From CAWCLK01 sp963796225 (GTDB lineage: Bacteria > Actinomycetota > Nitriliruptoria > Nitriliruptorales > Nitriliruptoraceae), in contig CAWCLK010000028.1 of NCBI GenBank assembly GCA_963796225.1, positions 62,001 through 126,000 of the forward strand: a stretch of 64,000 nt of DNA, read 5' to 3'. Shown in pieces: positions 46,415-55,872 of this stretch; position 1 is the first letter of the stretch; the number at the start of each line of letters is the position of its first letter. The notes beneath the pieces are model-generated. The model was not told where the DNA came from. It did no database searches and worked only from the letters and a program-made list of their open reading frames with translations. The position numbers and the translations under genes were made by a program.

Positions 46415-46662
46415 ATGACACGGTATAGGGGTGCTGGCACGGTGGCCATCGACGGGTCGTGTCATTTCGTCCATGGCGCGTTCGGGCTACACGACGTCGG
46501 CCGATCGGCCACGTCGCGGCCCGAGGCGAACGCTGGCGAACCGACGGGCACGGCATTCGGGGTCAAGCCACCGCATCCGGGGGCCGATGGGAGGATCATG
46601 GGCGGGCAGCGTGCCCCTCGGGCCCGTGACGAGGCGCCCGCGCGACGTGAAAGGTGTGGACG

Positions 46663-48540
46663 GTGGCCGAGTTCCTGGAGAGCTTCGACGCCGAGCGCGC
46701 GTCCCTGCTGGGCGCCCTGAAGCACTTCGAGGAGGTGTGGGGCCGGTTCCAGGAACGTCGCGGGATCGAGATGTCCGACCAGGCCTCCGACTCGCTGATC
46801 GCGTCCGAGCTGGCCCTGGTTCGCGCCGACCTCGAGGCCACCCAGTTCACCGTCGGGGTGTTCGGGCTGATCAAGCGCGGCAAGTCGACGCTGCTGAACT
46901 CGCTGATCGGTCGCGAGGTGTCGTCCATGCACGTGACGCCGGAGACGGCCGTCCCGGTGTACGTCAGCTACGGCGACCAGCCCCAGGCCACCGTGTTCTT
47001 CGCCAGCGGCGAACGCAAGCACGTCGGCGTCGAGGACGTCGCCCAGTACACCTCGCAGAAGCACAACGCGAACAACCAGCTCGGCGTCACCCACGTGGAG
47101 CAGGAGGTCCCGGTCGGGTTCCTGCGCAATGGCACCCGCCTGATCGACACCCCCGGGCTGGACGACGCCGAGGCCGACGAGACCTACACGACCCGCACGA
47201 TGCAGGAGCTCGACGTCACCGACGCCGGCATCGTGGTCTTCCTGTCGCCGCCGACCGTGGGCGCCACCGAGATGGGCTTCCTCACCGAGGTCGTGTCGCG
47301 CAACATCAAGAAGACCTTCCTCGTCTGCAACATGTACCCGCAGCACTTCCACGACCCGGAGACCCGCCAGTCGGTGCTCGACTACACCGGCAAGCGCATC
47401 GTCGAGGCCTGCGAGCGGGCGGGCATGACCGGCGAGGTCCGCGTCTACCCGGTGTGTGCGCTGGAGGCCTGGGAGGCCCGCAAGACCGACGACATCGACA
47501 AGTGGAAGGCGTCCGGGGCCGACCGCCTGCTGCGCGACGTCGAGAACTACCTCGCCGGCCATGCCGGCGCGCAGGTGCTGCGTGACGGCGCCGAGCGGAT
47601 CGTCAAGGCCTCCGAGATGGCCAAGGCCGAGGTCGGGATCCGCGTCAAGCTGCTCAGCGACCCGGACGAGCTGAACGGCGTCCGCGCGCGGCTCGACCAG
47701 AACATCGCCGACCTCGAGCGCCGCTTCGACGAGGCGGTCGCCATGTCGCTGACCGACGTCGGGCCGCTGAAGCTGCGCATCCGCGGCCTGTTGATGCAGC
47801 CGTTCCCGGCCGCCAAGCGCGAGGTCGACGCCCTCGATTCCATCGACGACATGGACGCGTTCTCGCGCTCGCTGCGGCGCAAGGTCGAGGTGGCCGGCGA
47901 GCTGGCCTCCCGCCAGTTCGCCGACGGGTTCGGCACGATCGTCGACAAGCTGCGCCGCAACCTCGAGGACGAGTTCCACGCGGTGATGAGCGACCTGTCG
48001 CCCAACCAGCCGCGCTTCCAGCTGTCCACCTCTGCCATGGTGGTGACGCCCGACCAGCTCAAGGCCGTCGAGGCGGCCCAGCGCAAGTCGCGCCAGGTCG
48101 CCGGCTCCGGCGCCGCGGCCGGGGGCCTGCTCGGCGGGGGTGGCGCCCTGATGGCGGCGGGCGCGCTGCTCGGCCCGTTGGGTCTGCTCGGCGGGGCGCT
48201 GATCGGCTACAAGGTCTCGACGCTGGTCAGCGGGGCGCGGTCGCTCGAGAAGGCCCGCGAGGCGATCAAGAGCCGCCTCGACGAGGTCGCGGCCGAGCTG
48301 CTGAGTGACTTCGACCGCCAGGTCGAGGAGGGCGTCGATGCCCTGCGCAGCGCCGTCGTGCGCCGGCGCAAGCTGTTCGCCGCCGACCTCTACCAGCAGT
48401 TCGACCTCGTCCAGTCGCTGGGGTCCGACCCGGCGCTGCTGGACACCCACCGTCGCGACGCGGAGCGGTTCGCGGAGGCGTTCGACGCCTGCGCGGGACG
48501 GGCCCGCAACGCGGTGGCCTTCAGCCTGGCCGGTGTGTAA
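46663..48540 (+). CDS. Dynamin-like GTPase
   Basis: 625 residues from GTG 46663, preferred over GTG 46654 because GAAAGG is then 9 bases upstream. The G1 loop VFGLIKRGKSTLLNSL (about 67-82), switch threonine region (VTPETAVPV), G3 LIDTPGLDDAE (about 165) and G4-like VCNMYPQ are visible. Long helical segments form the expected stalk. A glycine/alanine-rich hydrophobic hairpin (GGLLGGGGALMAAGALLGPL, about 488-525) is a probable membrane paddle. Bacterial dynamin-like proteins remodel membranes or protect them against phage and pores; they often come in pairs, but this one is single. Function here not deducible. Confidence 0.88.
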   Translation: MAEFLESFDAERASLLGALKHFEEVWGRFQERRGIEMSDQASDSLIASELALVRADLEATQFTVGVFGLIKRGKSTLLNSLIGREVSSMHVTPETAVPVYVSYGDQPQATVFFASGERKHVGVEDVAQYTSQKHNANNQLGVTHVEQEVPVGFLRNGTRLIDTPGLDDAEADETYTTRTMQELDVTDAGIVVFLSPPTVGATEMGFLTEVVSRNIKKTFLVCNMYPQHFHDPETRQSVLDYTGKRIVEACERAGMTGEVRVYPVCALEAWEARKTDDIDKWKASGADRLLRDVENYLAGHAGAQVLRDGAERIVKASEMAKAEVGIRVKLLSDPDELNGVRARLDQNIADLERRFDEAVAMSLTDVGPLKLRIRGLLMQPFPAAKREVDALDSIDDMDAFSRSLRRKVEVAGELASRQFADGFGTIVDKLRRNLEDEFHAVMSDLSPNQPRFQLSTSAMVVTPDQLKAVEAAQRKSRQVAGSGAAAGGLLGGGGALMAAGALLGPLGLLGGALIGYKVSTLVSGARSLEKAREAIKSRLDEVAAELLSDFDRQVEEGVDALRSAVVRRRKLFAADLYQQFDLVQSLGSDPALLDTHRRDAERFAEAFDACAGRARNAVAFSLAGV

Positions 48541-48568
48541 GGGACGGGACCGGATCGGGACACACGAA

Positions 48569-48593
48569 AGCGGCGGGCATCGTGCCCGCCGCT
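48569..48593. terminator. 11-bp perfect hairpin, bidirectional
   Basis: AGCGGCGGGCA (48569-48579) pairs with TGCCCGCCGCT (48583-48593) around TCG, with A-rich and T-rich flanks. It separates the converging GTPase and lipoprotein genes. Confidence 0.85.
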
Positions 48594-48614
48594 CTCGTTC
48601 GTCGTGGGGGAGGT

Positions 48615-49669
48615 TCAGCCGGCGAGGCCCCCGCCCATCAGGCCGCCCATCACGCCGGTGATGAGCGACTGGAAGTCGATGGTGGTGGCGTCGGGTGCGG
48701 TGAGCTGGTCGCCGAGGTCGTCCAGGGTCAGCGTGGCCACGAGCTCGCCCGGCTGGACCTCGTCCATGCTCTCGCCGGCGGACGCCGCGATCTCGGCGAT
48801 GTCGGCGATGATCGCGGTTGCGGTGCCGTCCTCGATGGTGACCGAGAACCCGGAGAGGGTCTCGGGCACGTCCTCGGCGCTGGGCAGGTCGCCCATGTCG
48901 CCCGCGGCCCCGCCGAGGCTGGACTCGAGCTCGGCGGCCACCTCGTTCAACGTGGTCACCAGGTCGCGCGCCATGACCGTCAGGTCGTAGGTGGGGCCCT
49001 CGCCCTCGACGGTCAGGTAGCGCTCGGTGAGCGTCTGCCCGTCGAGCAGGCCCTTGTCCTCGAGGATCGCGCGCACGGCCTCCTGCTGCTCGGTGGCCTC
49101 GTCAGCGGACGGGCCGGTGCCGCCCATGGTCTCGGCGAAGTCCTGCAGGGCCTCCTGCGACAGGCCGGTGATCCCCACCCACTCGCCGTCCAGCGCCGCC
49201 TCGGCGACCGCGGAGAGGTCGGGGGGCAGCGGCAGGGACTCGAGCTGGCCGCGCAGCACCTCGGGCGGCGGGATGTCGCCCGCGTCGGGGAAGGTGGTCG
49301 CCACCTTGTCGAGGTCCAGGCGCAGGTAGAGGGCCTCTTCGACGGCACGCAGCTCGAGGAAGCCGCCGTCGGCGCCGAGGGTGATGGCGAAGCCACCGTC
49401 GGGCGAGAACGCCCCGGTGACCAGCCCGTCGGCCATCAGCTCCTGCAGGCCCTGGGGGGCCGGCTCGCCGACGCGGTCGGCGATGGCGTCGAGGTCACCG
49501 TCCAGGGTCAGCGTGAACGCGGCCCCGTTCTCGAGCCGGTCGCCGAGGCCGGCGGCCACGACCTCCTGCGGGCTGGCGTCCGGGCCGAGGCCCGTGTCGC
49601 CGTTCCCGCTGCATGCGGTCAGCGCGAGCGCCGCCGCCCCGCCACCGCCATGGTCCTGGCACCGCGCAT
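48615..49669 (-). CDS. Putative lipoprotein (frame change in signal peptide)
   Basis: The mature part reads from LALTACSGNGDTG onward, a good lipobox, through about 330 residues with beta-rich stretches (FTLTLDGDLDAIADRV; EALYLRLDLDKVATTFP; YLTVEGEGPTYDLTVMARDL). A Gly/Met-rich end (GVMGGLMGGGLAG) closes it. The proper signal start is probably ATG 49669 (MRGARTMAVAG), one base out of frame with the rest; a base seems missing near 49640. The fold resembles mycobacterial LppX/LprG-type lipid-binding lipoproteins only loosely. No neighbours indicate function. Confidence 0.7.
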
Positions 49670-49729
49670 GATCCTCTACCCCCGACATCTCGGTTGTGGT
49701 CGAGGGACGATCGTACGGTGACCGGAGCC

Positions 49730-49850
49730 CTCAGCTCGAACGGCGCGTGCGTTTCACGCCGCGGCGTGACGACCTCAGCTGGTGCGGCGCGTGCGTTTCA
49801 CGCCGCGGCGTGACGACCTCAGCTGGTCCGGCGCGTGCGTTTCACGCCGG
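49730..49850. repeat. 44-bp tandem repeat at the 3' end of the next gene
   Basis: Copies start at 49730, 49774 and 49818, sharing GGCGCGTGCGTTTCACGCCG. The right-hand copy encodes the last residues and stop (minus strand) of the small conserved protein; the two others lie just downstream of that stop. Within each, CGCCGCGGCG is a palindrome. Confidence 0.85.
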
Positions 49851-50223
49851 CCTTCTTCAGGGTCGCGGCGGGGACGCCGAGCTCGCGCCAGGCGCTGTAG
49901 GAGATCCCCTTGCGCTCGGAGTACTCGGCGGCGGCCTCGACGAAGGCGTTCTCGAGGGCATCCATGTCGGGCTGGTCCTGCAGGGATTCGAGCCGTTCCT
50001 CGTCGTCCATGCGCTGCTGGATCAGCTCGACGCGCTTGGCCGGGTCGTCCTCTTCGGCGATGGCGGTTCGGGTCACCTCGATGCGTTCCGTGAGCTTCGC
50101 GGGCGTCATCTTGGGGCCGCGCCGGGATTCGGTCTCGCGGGCCGCGAGGTACTCCTTCACGGCGCGAGCCTGCGCTCGACCCTTGGCGAGTGCCTTCTTG
50201 TGCTCGTCGCTCATTGCCGCCAT
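49819..50223 (-). CDS. Conserved small actinobacterial protein, unknown function
   Basis: 134 residues from ATG 50223 (AGAGGA 9 bases upstream). Highly helical and charged; N-terminus SDEHKKALAKGRAQARAVKE, centre LTERIEVTRTAIAEEDDPAKR, C-terminus GISYSAWRELGVPAATLKKA then a basic KRTRRTS tail. The C-terminal block looks like a small helix-turn-helix-type unit, and the basic tail could touch nucleic acid. I recall similar unnamed proteins in Actinobacteria. No operon partner. Function unknown. Confidence 0.8.
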   Translation of the reverse strand: MAAMSDEHKKALAKGRAQARAVKEYLAARETESRRGPKMTPAKLTERIEVTRTAIAEEDDPAKRVELIQQRMDDEERLESLQDQPDMDALENAFVEAAAEYSERKGISYSAWRELGVPAATLKKAGVKRTRRTS

Positions 50224-50296
50224 GTGGGCACGGTCCTCTTGTGGGGTTCACGGGGGTGAGGCGAAGAGCATACGCCAGGTTCCGCCGGTGGAACGC

Positions 50297-52135
50297 TCAC
50301 TCCATTCCGGTAGTGCGCCCCGTGATCCCCATGGGTCCCGTCCCGATCTCCGCCCCGCTCATTGCGACCAGTTCCAGCGTGAAGGTGGCGCCGGCCCCGG
50401 GGCGGGAGGACACGGTCACGTCCCCGCCCATTTCCCGGACCAGGCGGCGGGCGATGTACAGGCCGAGCCCCACTCCCGACGTCGTCATGCGCAGCGGGTC
50501 CTCGAGCCGGATGAACGGTTCGAAGATGCGTTCGTGCTCGCTGCTGGGGATGCCGCGGCCCTGGTCGGTGACGGTCACGCGGATGCGGTCGTCCTCGGTG
50601 GTGACGGCGACGCCGACGCGAGTGCCGGGGCCGCTGTAGCGGGTGGCGTTGTCGAGCAGGTGGCGCAGCACCTGGCCGAGCCGCTCGGCGTTGGCGTGGG
50701 CGTACGCGTGCTCCGGCAGGTCGAGGGCGACCTCACGGTCGGTCTCGCCGCCCACGGTCCACGCGAGCTCGGCGGCCACGCGGGCGACGTCGACCTGCTC
50801 GAGCTGCACGGGGGCGCCGGGGACCGGTTCGCCCGAGCCCCGCGGGTCGAGCTCGGTGACGAGCAGCAGGTCGTCGACCAGGCGTGCCATCCGGTCGGCG
50901 CGTTCCACGATGCGCTCGACCGCGACCTGGCGCTGCTCGGCACCCATGGCCTCACCCTTCAGCAGCAGCATGCTGGCGAAGCCCTTGATGGGCGTGAGCG
51001 GGGTGCGCAGCTCGTGCGACACCCGCGCGACGAAGTCGTTGCGCAGGTCCGCGACCTCCTGCTCCCGGGTGATGTCGGTGATCACCACGACGTCCCCGAC
51101 CGGCTCGCCCTCGTCGGAGAAGCGGAAGGTGTGGGACTCGCGGACGGTGCGCACCGTGCCCTCGATCAGGTGGCGCAGCTGGGCCTGGTCGACCAGGGTC
51201 GGGGTGTCCGCGGACGCGTCGGCGAGCCGCCAGGTCCCGACGACCGGGTCGCCGAGCCGCACGCCGCTGAGGATCCGTTCGGCGGCCTGGCCCACCGCCG
51301 CCTCCCCGGGGATGCCCGTCAGCTGGGTCAGGGCCTCGTTCCACACCTCGATGGTGCCGTCGGGCCCGAGCAGCAGGATCCCGTCGGACGTGCCGGCCAC
51401 GATGCGTTCGAGCCGGTCGTGGTCGTGGCGCAGCTGGGTCAGCAGCTCCTGGGTCCGGGCCACGCCCCGGTAGGCGAGGTAGATCGCGACCATGGGCATG
51501 ACGAGCAGGACGACGAGGTCGGGGCGGGACTTCGACAGCTCGGCCCCGAGGATGCCGATGGGCAGCCCGCCGAGCGGGGCGGTGACCGAGAACAGGCCCT
51601 GGGTGCGCAGCACGCCCCGGACGTCCGAGCCGAACAGGTGCAGCAGGCCCGTGAGGGCGCCGAGGTTGACCACCACGTAGACCACCATGGCGATCGCCAC
51701 GGTGCCGATGCCGTGGTGGCCCACGCGCGGCCCGAACTCGGGGAGCAGCGCGACCACGCCGACCGCGGCCGCGGACGACATGGCGATCTGGGCGGTGTTG
51801 AACCCGATCTTGAGCACCGACCGGCGGCGCAGGACGTTGGCGAGCAGCGCCCCGACCGCGACGGCCAGGACCGCCTGCGAGGCCGGCAGCAGCAGGATGC
51901 AGGCCGTGACCGCGGCCTCGATCAGCGTGAACGCCGAGGTCGCGCGGGTGGTGGTCCGGAACCGCAGCGTGGTCAGCTCGGCGGCGGCGACCACCAGTGC
52001 CAGCACGAGCAGCGGCTCGACGTCCAGCGCCTGCGACCCGGCGGTCACGCCGTTCGTGATCGTGACCGCGAGGGTGGCGGCCAGCCAGGCCCCCACATAG
52101 GCCAGCACGGCCCGTGGCGGTCGGCTGGTCCTCAT
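50297..52135 (-). CDS. Membrane PAS sensor histidine kinase
   Basis: 612 residues from ATG 52135. About eight to nine membrane helices (1-275; VLAYVGAWLAATLAVTI; LLVLALVVAAAEL; VLAVAVGALLANVL and others) form an integral sensor of MASE-like layout. A PAS domain (about 290-400; GILLLGPDGTIEVWNEALTQ) is followed by H-box VSHELRTPLTPIKGF (about 425), N-box LLDNATRYSG, G1 DQGRGIP, F-box IFEPF and G2 GVGLGLYIA. All kinase boxes are intact. No response regulator is adjacent, so it is an orphan kinase here. Signal unknown. Confidence 0.93.
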   Translation of the reverse strand: MRTSRPPRAVLAYVGAWLAATLAVTITNGVTAGSQALDVEPLLVLALVVAAAELTTLRFRTTTRATSAFTLIEAAVTACILLLPASQAVLAVAVGALLANVLRRRSVLKIGFNTAQIAMSSAAAVGVVALLPEFGPRVGHHGIGTVAIAMVVYVVVNLGALTGLLHLFGSDVRGVLRTQGLFSVTAPLGGLPIGILGAELSKSRPDLVVLLVMPMVAIYLAYRGVARTQELLTQLRHDHDRLERIVAGTSDGILLLGPDGTIEVWNEALTQLTGIPGEAAVGQAAERILSGVRLGDPVVGTWRLADASADTPTLVDQAQLRHLIEGTVRTVRESHTFRFSDEGEPVGDVVVITDITREQEVADLRNDFVARVSHELRTPLTPIKGFASMLLLKGEAMGAEQRQVAVERIVERADRMARLVDDLLLVTELDPRGSGEPVPGAPVQLEQVDVARVAAELAWTVGGETDREVALDLPEHAYAHANAERLGQVLRHLLDNATRYSGPGTRVGVAVTTEDDRIRVTVTDQGRGIPSSEHERIFEPFIRLEDPLRMTTSGVGLGLYIARRLVREMGGDVTVSSRPGAGATFTLELVAMSGAEIGTGPMGITGRTTGME

Positions 52136-52203
52136 GGCGCCCTCGTCAGCAGGTTCGACCGGGGGCGCCCCACCGGGGCGGGCGGGGCGCGCCCTGTCGT
52201 CCA

Positions 52204-53943
52204 TCATGCCGTTCCGTCGCCCCACGCGGCGGAGTTCCACGACCAACCGTCCCAGGTCCAGCCGTCCCAGCTCCAGCCGTCCCAGCTCCAGCCGTCCCAG
52301 GACCAGCCGTCCCAGGACCAGCCGTCCCAGCTCCAGCCGTCCCAGCGACCAGCCGGTCCACTGGCTGCCGGTCCATGCTGCCGTCCCAGCTCCAGCCGTC
52401 CCAGGACCAGCCGTCCCAGCTCCAGCCGTCCCAGCTCCAGCCGTCCCAGGACCAGCCGTCCCAGGACCAGCCGGTCCACTGGCTGCCGGTCCACTGGCGC
52501 CGTCCCAGCTCCAGCCCGCCGGGCCCAGGTCGATCCCGTCCGTCCGCGGGTGTGGGCAGGGGCACGAGGCCGGCGTTGCCGTCGTACGGCGCCGTGCCTG
52601 CCGTCGCCACGGCCTCGCGCGACGTCGCACGGCCCCGGCGCCGACGGGCCTCGCCCGCCTCGCCGTCCGCGGTGCCCTCGAGCAGGCCCTTGACCTGGTC
52701 GGCGTGAGGTCCGGGTTCTCGGCGAGCACGGCGGCGGCCGCCCCGGCGGTGTAGGCGGCGGCCATGGAGGTGCCGTTGCCCCGGAAGTAGCGGCCGTCGA
52801 CACGGGCGCCGCGGTTCTCGCGGTCGATGGTGCTGCCCGGGGTGCGCAGGCCCGACGATCGAGACGCCGGGAGCCACGACGTCGGGCTTGGTCCAGCTCC
52901 GTCGCCGTCGATCCGTGACGCTGCCCCGACCGGACCACGCCGGGACGGAGCCGTCGGCGGTGTCCAGCGCGCCGGCGGTCAGCAGGTACGGGTCCCAGCC
53001 CGGCGACGCGAGCCCGCCGTCGTTGCCCGACGCGACCACGACCGTGGAGCCCCGGCCCACAGCATCTCGAGGACGACCATCAGCGGGTCGGGCACGTCGC
53101 CGCGTTCGCCGGACAGCGCCAGCAGGACCACGGGCGCCTCGAACTCGTCACGGGCCGCGTCGGCGATGACGAGGCCCTGGACGACGCTGCGACAGCGTGG
53201 TCTCGCCGTCGGCGTCGGCGACCTGGACCGAGACGAGGTGGGAGGCAGGCGCGACGCCCGGGTGGTCCCCGTCCGCGGCGATGATCCCGGCCATGAACGT
53301 GCCGTGGCCGTTGCGGTCACCCGCGCGCCCCGGCTGCGAGTCGTAGGCGAACCGGGCGACCACGCGGTCGCCGAGGTCCTGGTGCGGGGCGATGCCGGTG
53401 TCGACGACCACGACGCCCACGCCCGCGCCGGCGTCCGACGTCGTCGTGGGCGCGGCGGCGGGCGCGGCGGCGGTCGGTTGCAGCGGCCATGCCCTGGGCC
53501 GACTGCACGCGCATCGGCATGTCGGGGGTCACGGTGCCGGTCGCGGCGTCGGCCTCCAGGTCGTCCACCTCGTCGGCGGGCACCTCGGCCACCACGAGCG
53601 GGAACGGCGTCAGGACCTCCAGCACGCGGCCGCCCTGCTCGGCGACGGCGTGGCTGACGGCGCCGAGGTCGGCGCGGGCCTCGACGACCACGCGGGTCAG
53701 CGTGTCGCCCAGTGCCGGCGCCGGCGCGGCGGGCCCCGTCCCCACCAGTGCCGTCAGCAGCGAGGCGACCATGGCCACCGCCGCCACGGCGCGGCCGGGC
53801 AGGCGGGGCCGCGCGATCGCGGTGGTGGTTTCATCTGGCCGGTGCATGGCGCCCTCGCAGTCGACCCGCCCGCCCGCACGGCGGCCGCCGTGGGCGGACA
53901 AGTCCTCACTCTCGGTATCGTCGGTATCGCTCTTCGTGTTCAT
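52204..53943 (-). CDS. Subtilisin-family (S8) serine protease with Trp-rich C-terminal repeats (several frame changes)
   Basis: Leftward from ATG 53943 (a second candidate is ATG near 53846, directly before the signal sequence RAVAAVAMVASLLTALVG). An inhibitor-type prodomain (VVVEARADLGAVSHAVAEQG) follows. The catalytic triad is present in pieces: Asp in VVVVDTGIAP, His in NGHGTFMAG, Asn in VVASGNDGG, Ser in GNGTSMAAAYTAG. About five single-base frame changes (near 53475, 53190, 53063, 52853, 52705) plus more in the repeats separate them. The C-terminus consists of WSWDG pentapeptide repeats ending SWNSAAWGDGTA. A secreted protease if intact. Each break is repairable by one base, so indels rather than decay are likely. 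Confidence 0.8.
52245..52520 (-). repeat. 15-bp tandem repeats encoding WSWDG, in two blocks
   Basis: Two blocks of six to seven 15-bp units (CAGCCGTCCCAGCTC-like on the plus strand), each flanked by a segment encoding WTGSQWTG (about 52345 and 52466). The block-to-block distance is about 121 bp, not a multiple of three, so one base is out of register. Related Trp-rich tails occur on subtilases of other Actinobacteria, from memory. Confidence 0.85.
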
Positions 53944-54119
53944 AGTCCCTTCGGGTTGTTTCCACATCCCCCAACCGGACGCGACGCATGGCCCAGATGG
54001 GTCATGGCCCGACCGGGGCCGGGCCAGTCCTCTGTCGGGGGCCGGGCCGTCCTGTGCGAAGAGTCGGCCATCAGGGGCCGACTGGTAGGTTCCGCCGCCG
54101 AACGTGTCAGGGCGCATCC

Positions 54120-54860
54120 GTGGACGTCACACAGCTGACCGCCGTCATCCTGTGCGGCGGCAAGGGGACGCGGGCCTACCCGCACACGCGGGAGGTGCCC
54201 AAGCCCCTCCTCGAGGTCGCCGGCGAGCCCGTGCTGGCCCACGTGCTGCGGATCTACGCCCGCCAGGGGGTCACGCGCTTCCTGCTGTCCGCCGGCTACC
54301 TGGCCGAGATGGTCGAGGACTTCGCCGCGACCCTGCCCGCCGACTGGCAGGTCGACGTCGTCGACACGGGCGAGGAGACGAACACCGCGGGGCGCATCCT
54401 CGCGCTGGCGGACCGGCTCGAGGGCACGTTCCTGGCCAACTACGCCGACGGGCTCGGCGACGTGGACGTGGCGGCATCGGTGGCCTTCCACGCCCGGCAC
54501 GCCGGCACCGCCACCCTGACCACCGTCCCGCTGCCGAGCCAGTACGGCACCATCGACAGCGGCGACGACGGTCGGGTGACCCGCTTCCGCGAGAAGCCGC
54601 GGCTGGCCGACCACCGCATCAACGGCGGCTGGTTCGTGTTCGACCACGCCGCCCTCGAGCAGTTCGTCGTCGGGGACGACCTCGAACGCGACGTCCTGCC
54701 CCACCTCGGGGCGCGGGGCGACCTGTACGCCTACGAGCACCACGGCTTCTGGAAGTCCATGGACACCTACAAGGACGCGCTCGAGCTCAGCCGGCTCGCC
54801 GAGCAGCCCGACGGCCCCCCGTGGGCGGTCCCGGCCACCGACGCCGCGGGGCTCGCATGA
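54120..54860 (+). CDS. Sugar-phosphate nucleotidyltransferase
   Basis: 246 residues from GTG 54120. The nucleotide-binding motif VILCGGKGTRAYPHTREVPKPLLEVAG (shown only to name GGKGTR and PKPLL) is at the N-terminus, then ANYADGLGDVD, FREKPRLADHRINGGWFVF and a C-terminal GFWKSMDTYKDALEL. The pattern is closest to glucose-1-phosphate cytidylyltransferase (RfbF) and relatives, which make CDP-glucose. The overlap with the next gene (a sugar-nucleotide SDR enzyme) fits a sequential pair. Exact sugar uncertain. Confidence 0.88.
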   Translation: MDVTQLTAVILCGGKGTRAYPHTREVPKPLLEVAGEPVLAHVLRIYARQGVTRFLLSAGYLAEMVEDFAATLPADWQVDVVDTGEETNTAGRILALADRLEGTFLANYADGLGDVDVAASVAFHARHAGTATLTTVPLPSQYGTIDSGDDGRVTRFREKPRLADHRINGGWFVFDHAALEQFVVGDDLERDVLPHLGARGDLYAYEHHGFWKSMDTYKDALELSRLAEQPDGPPWAVPATDAAGLA

Positions 54861-55852
54861 GGCCCATCGGGGACGCCACCGTGCTGGTGACCGGCGCGTC
54901 CGGGTTCATCGGCTCGCACCTGACCCGGCGCCTGGTCGGGCTCGGCGCCGAGGTGCACGCCATGACCTCGACGGTGTCGTCGATCTACCCCGACCGGCTG
55001 CGGGACGTCCGGGGCGACATCACCCTGCACGAGGCCAACCTCATGGACCGCACGGCGGTCGAGAAGCTGGTCCACCAGGTCCGCCCGACGCTGGTGCTGC
55101 ACCTCGGCGCCTACACCCACGTCGGCAAGTCCTGGAACCGCATCGACGAGTGCGTGCAGGCCAACGTGCAGGGCACCGTCAACCTGCTCGAGGCGCTGGC
55201 GGACACCGACTACGACCGGTTCGTGAACACGGGCACCTCCGAGATCTACGGCGACATCGACGTCCCGTTCCACGAGGAGGACTGTCCCCATCCCGTGTCG
55301 CCCTACGCGGTGTCGAAGTACTCCGCCGAGATGTTCTGCCGGCTGGGCCACGCGTCGCGCGGCTGGCCGATCGTCATGGTGCGACCCTTCAACGCCTACG
55401 GCCCGGCGCAGTCGCCGGACCGGATCATCCCCGAGGTCATCCTGCGCGGGCTGCGGGGCGACCCGCTGCCGATGACCTCCGGCACGCAGACCCGCGAGTT
55501 CAACTACGTCGAGGACATCGCCGAGGGCTTCGTCGCCGCGGCGACCGCCGACGGCGTCGAGGGGCAGCTCATCAACCTCGGCTGCGGCGAGGAGGTCACC
55601 ATCCGCGACCTCGCCACCCGCATCCTCGCCGTCATGGGCAGCGACGTCGAGCCCGAGTTCGGTGCCCTGCCCGACCGCCCCATCGAGATCTGGCGGATGT
55701 ACTGCGACGCGACCCGGGCGCGTGAGCTGCTCGGCTGGCAGCCGACCCACTCGCTCGAGGACGGCCTGGCGGCGACCATCGACTGGTACCGCGAGGAGCT
55801 GGTCCGCCGCCCCGACTCGCCCTTCATCCCGGGGTTCGCGCGGGGCGTGTGA
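54857..55852 (+). CDS. NAD-dependent sugar-nucleotide epimerase/dehydratase (extended SDR)
   Basis: 331 residues from ATG 54857, overlapping the preceding stop as ATGA. Rossmann motif VTGASGFIGSHL, catalytic Thr in NTGTSEIYG, YxxxK in SPYAVSKY, and PFNAYGPAQSPDRIIP are intact. The family includes CDP-glucose 4,6-dehydratase, GDP-mannose 4,6-dehydratase and UDP-glucose epimerases. The upstream RfbF-like gene favours a CDP- or dTDP-sugar, but this is inference. Supplies an activated deoxysugar for the surface-glycan locus. Confidence 0.9.
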   Translation: MRPIGDATVLVTGASGFIGSHLTRRLVGLGAEVHAMTSTVSSIYPDRLRDVRGDITLHEANLMDRTAVEKLVHQVRPTLVLHLGAYTHVGKSWNRIDECVQANVQGTVNLLEALADTDYDRFVNTGTSEIYGDIDVPFHEEDCPHPVSPYAVSKYSAEMFCRLGHASRGWPIVMVRPFNAYGPAQSPDRIIPEVILRGLRGDPLPMTSGTQTREFNYVEDIAEGFVAAATADGVEGQLINLGCGEEVTIRDLATRILAVMGSDVEPEFGALPDRPIEIWRMYCDATRARELLGWQPTHSLEDGLAATIDWYREELVRRPDSPFIPGFARGV

Positions 55853-55872
55853 GGGGCGCGGACGACTCGGCG

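Noticed and set aside
46404..46429. Promoter TTGCGC / TATAGG before the dynamin-like gene
   Set aside because: Spacing is only 14 bp and the -35 lies within a hairpin arm; not convincing.
52245..52520. CRISPR-like or satellite DNA
   Set aside because: The 15-bp unit is coding (WSWDG) at the C-terminus of the subtilase.
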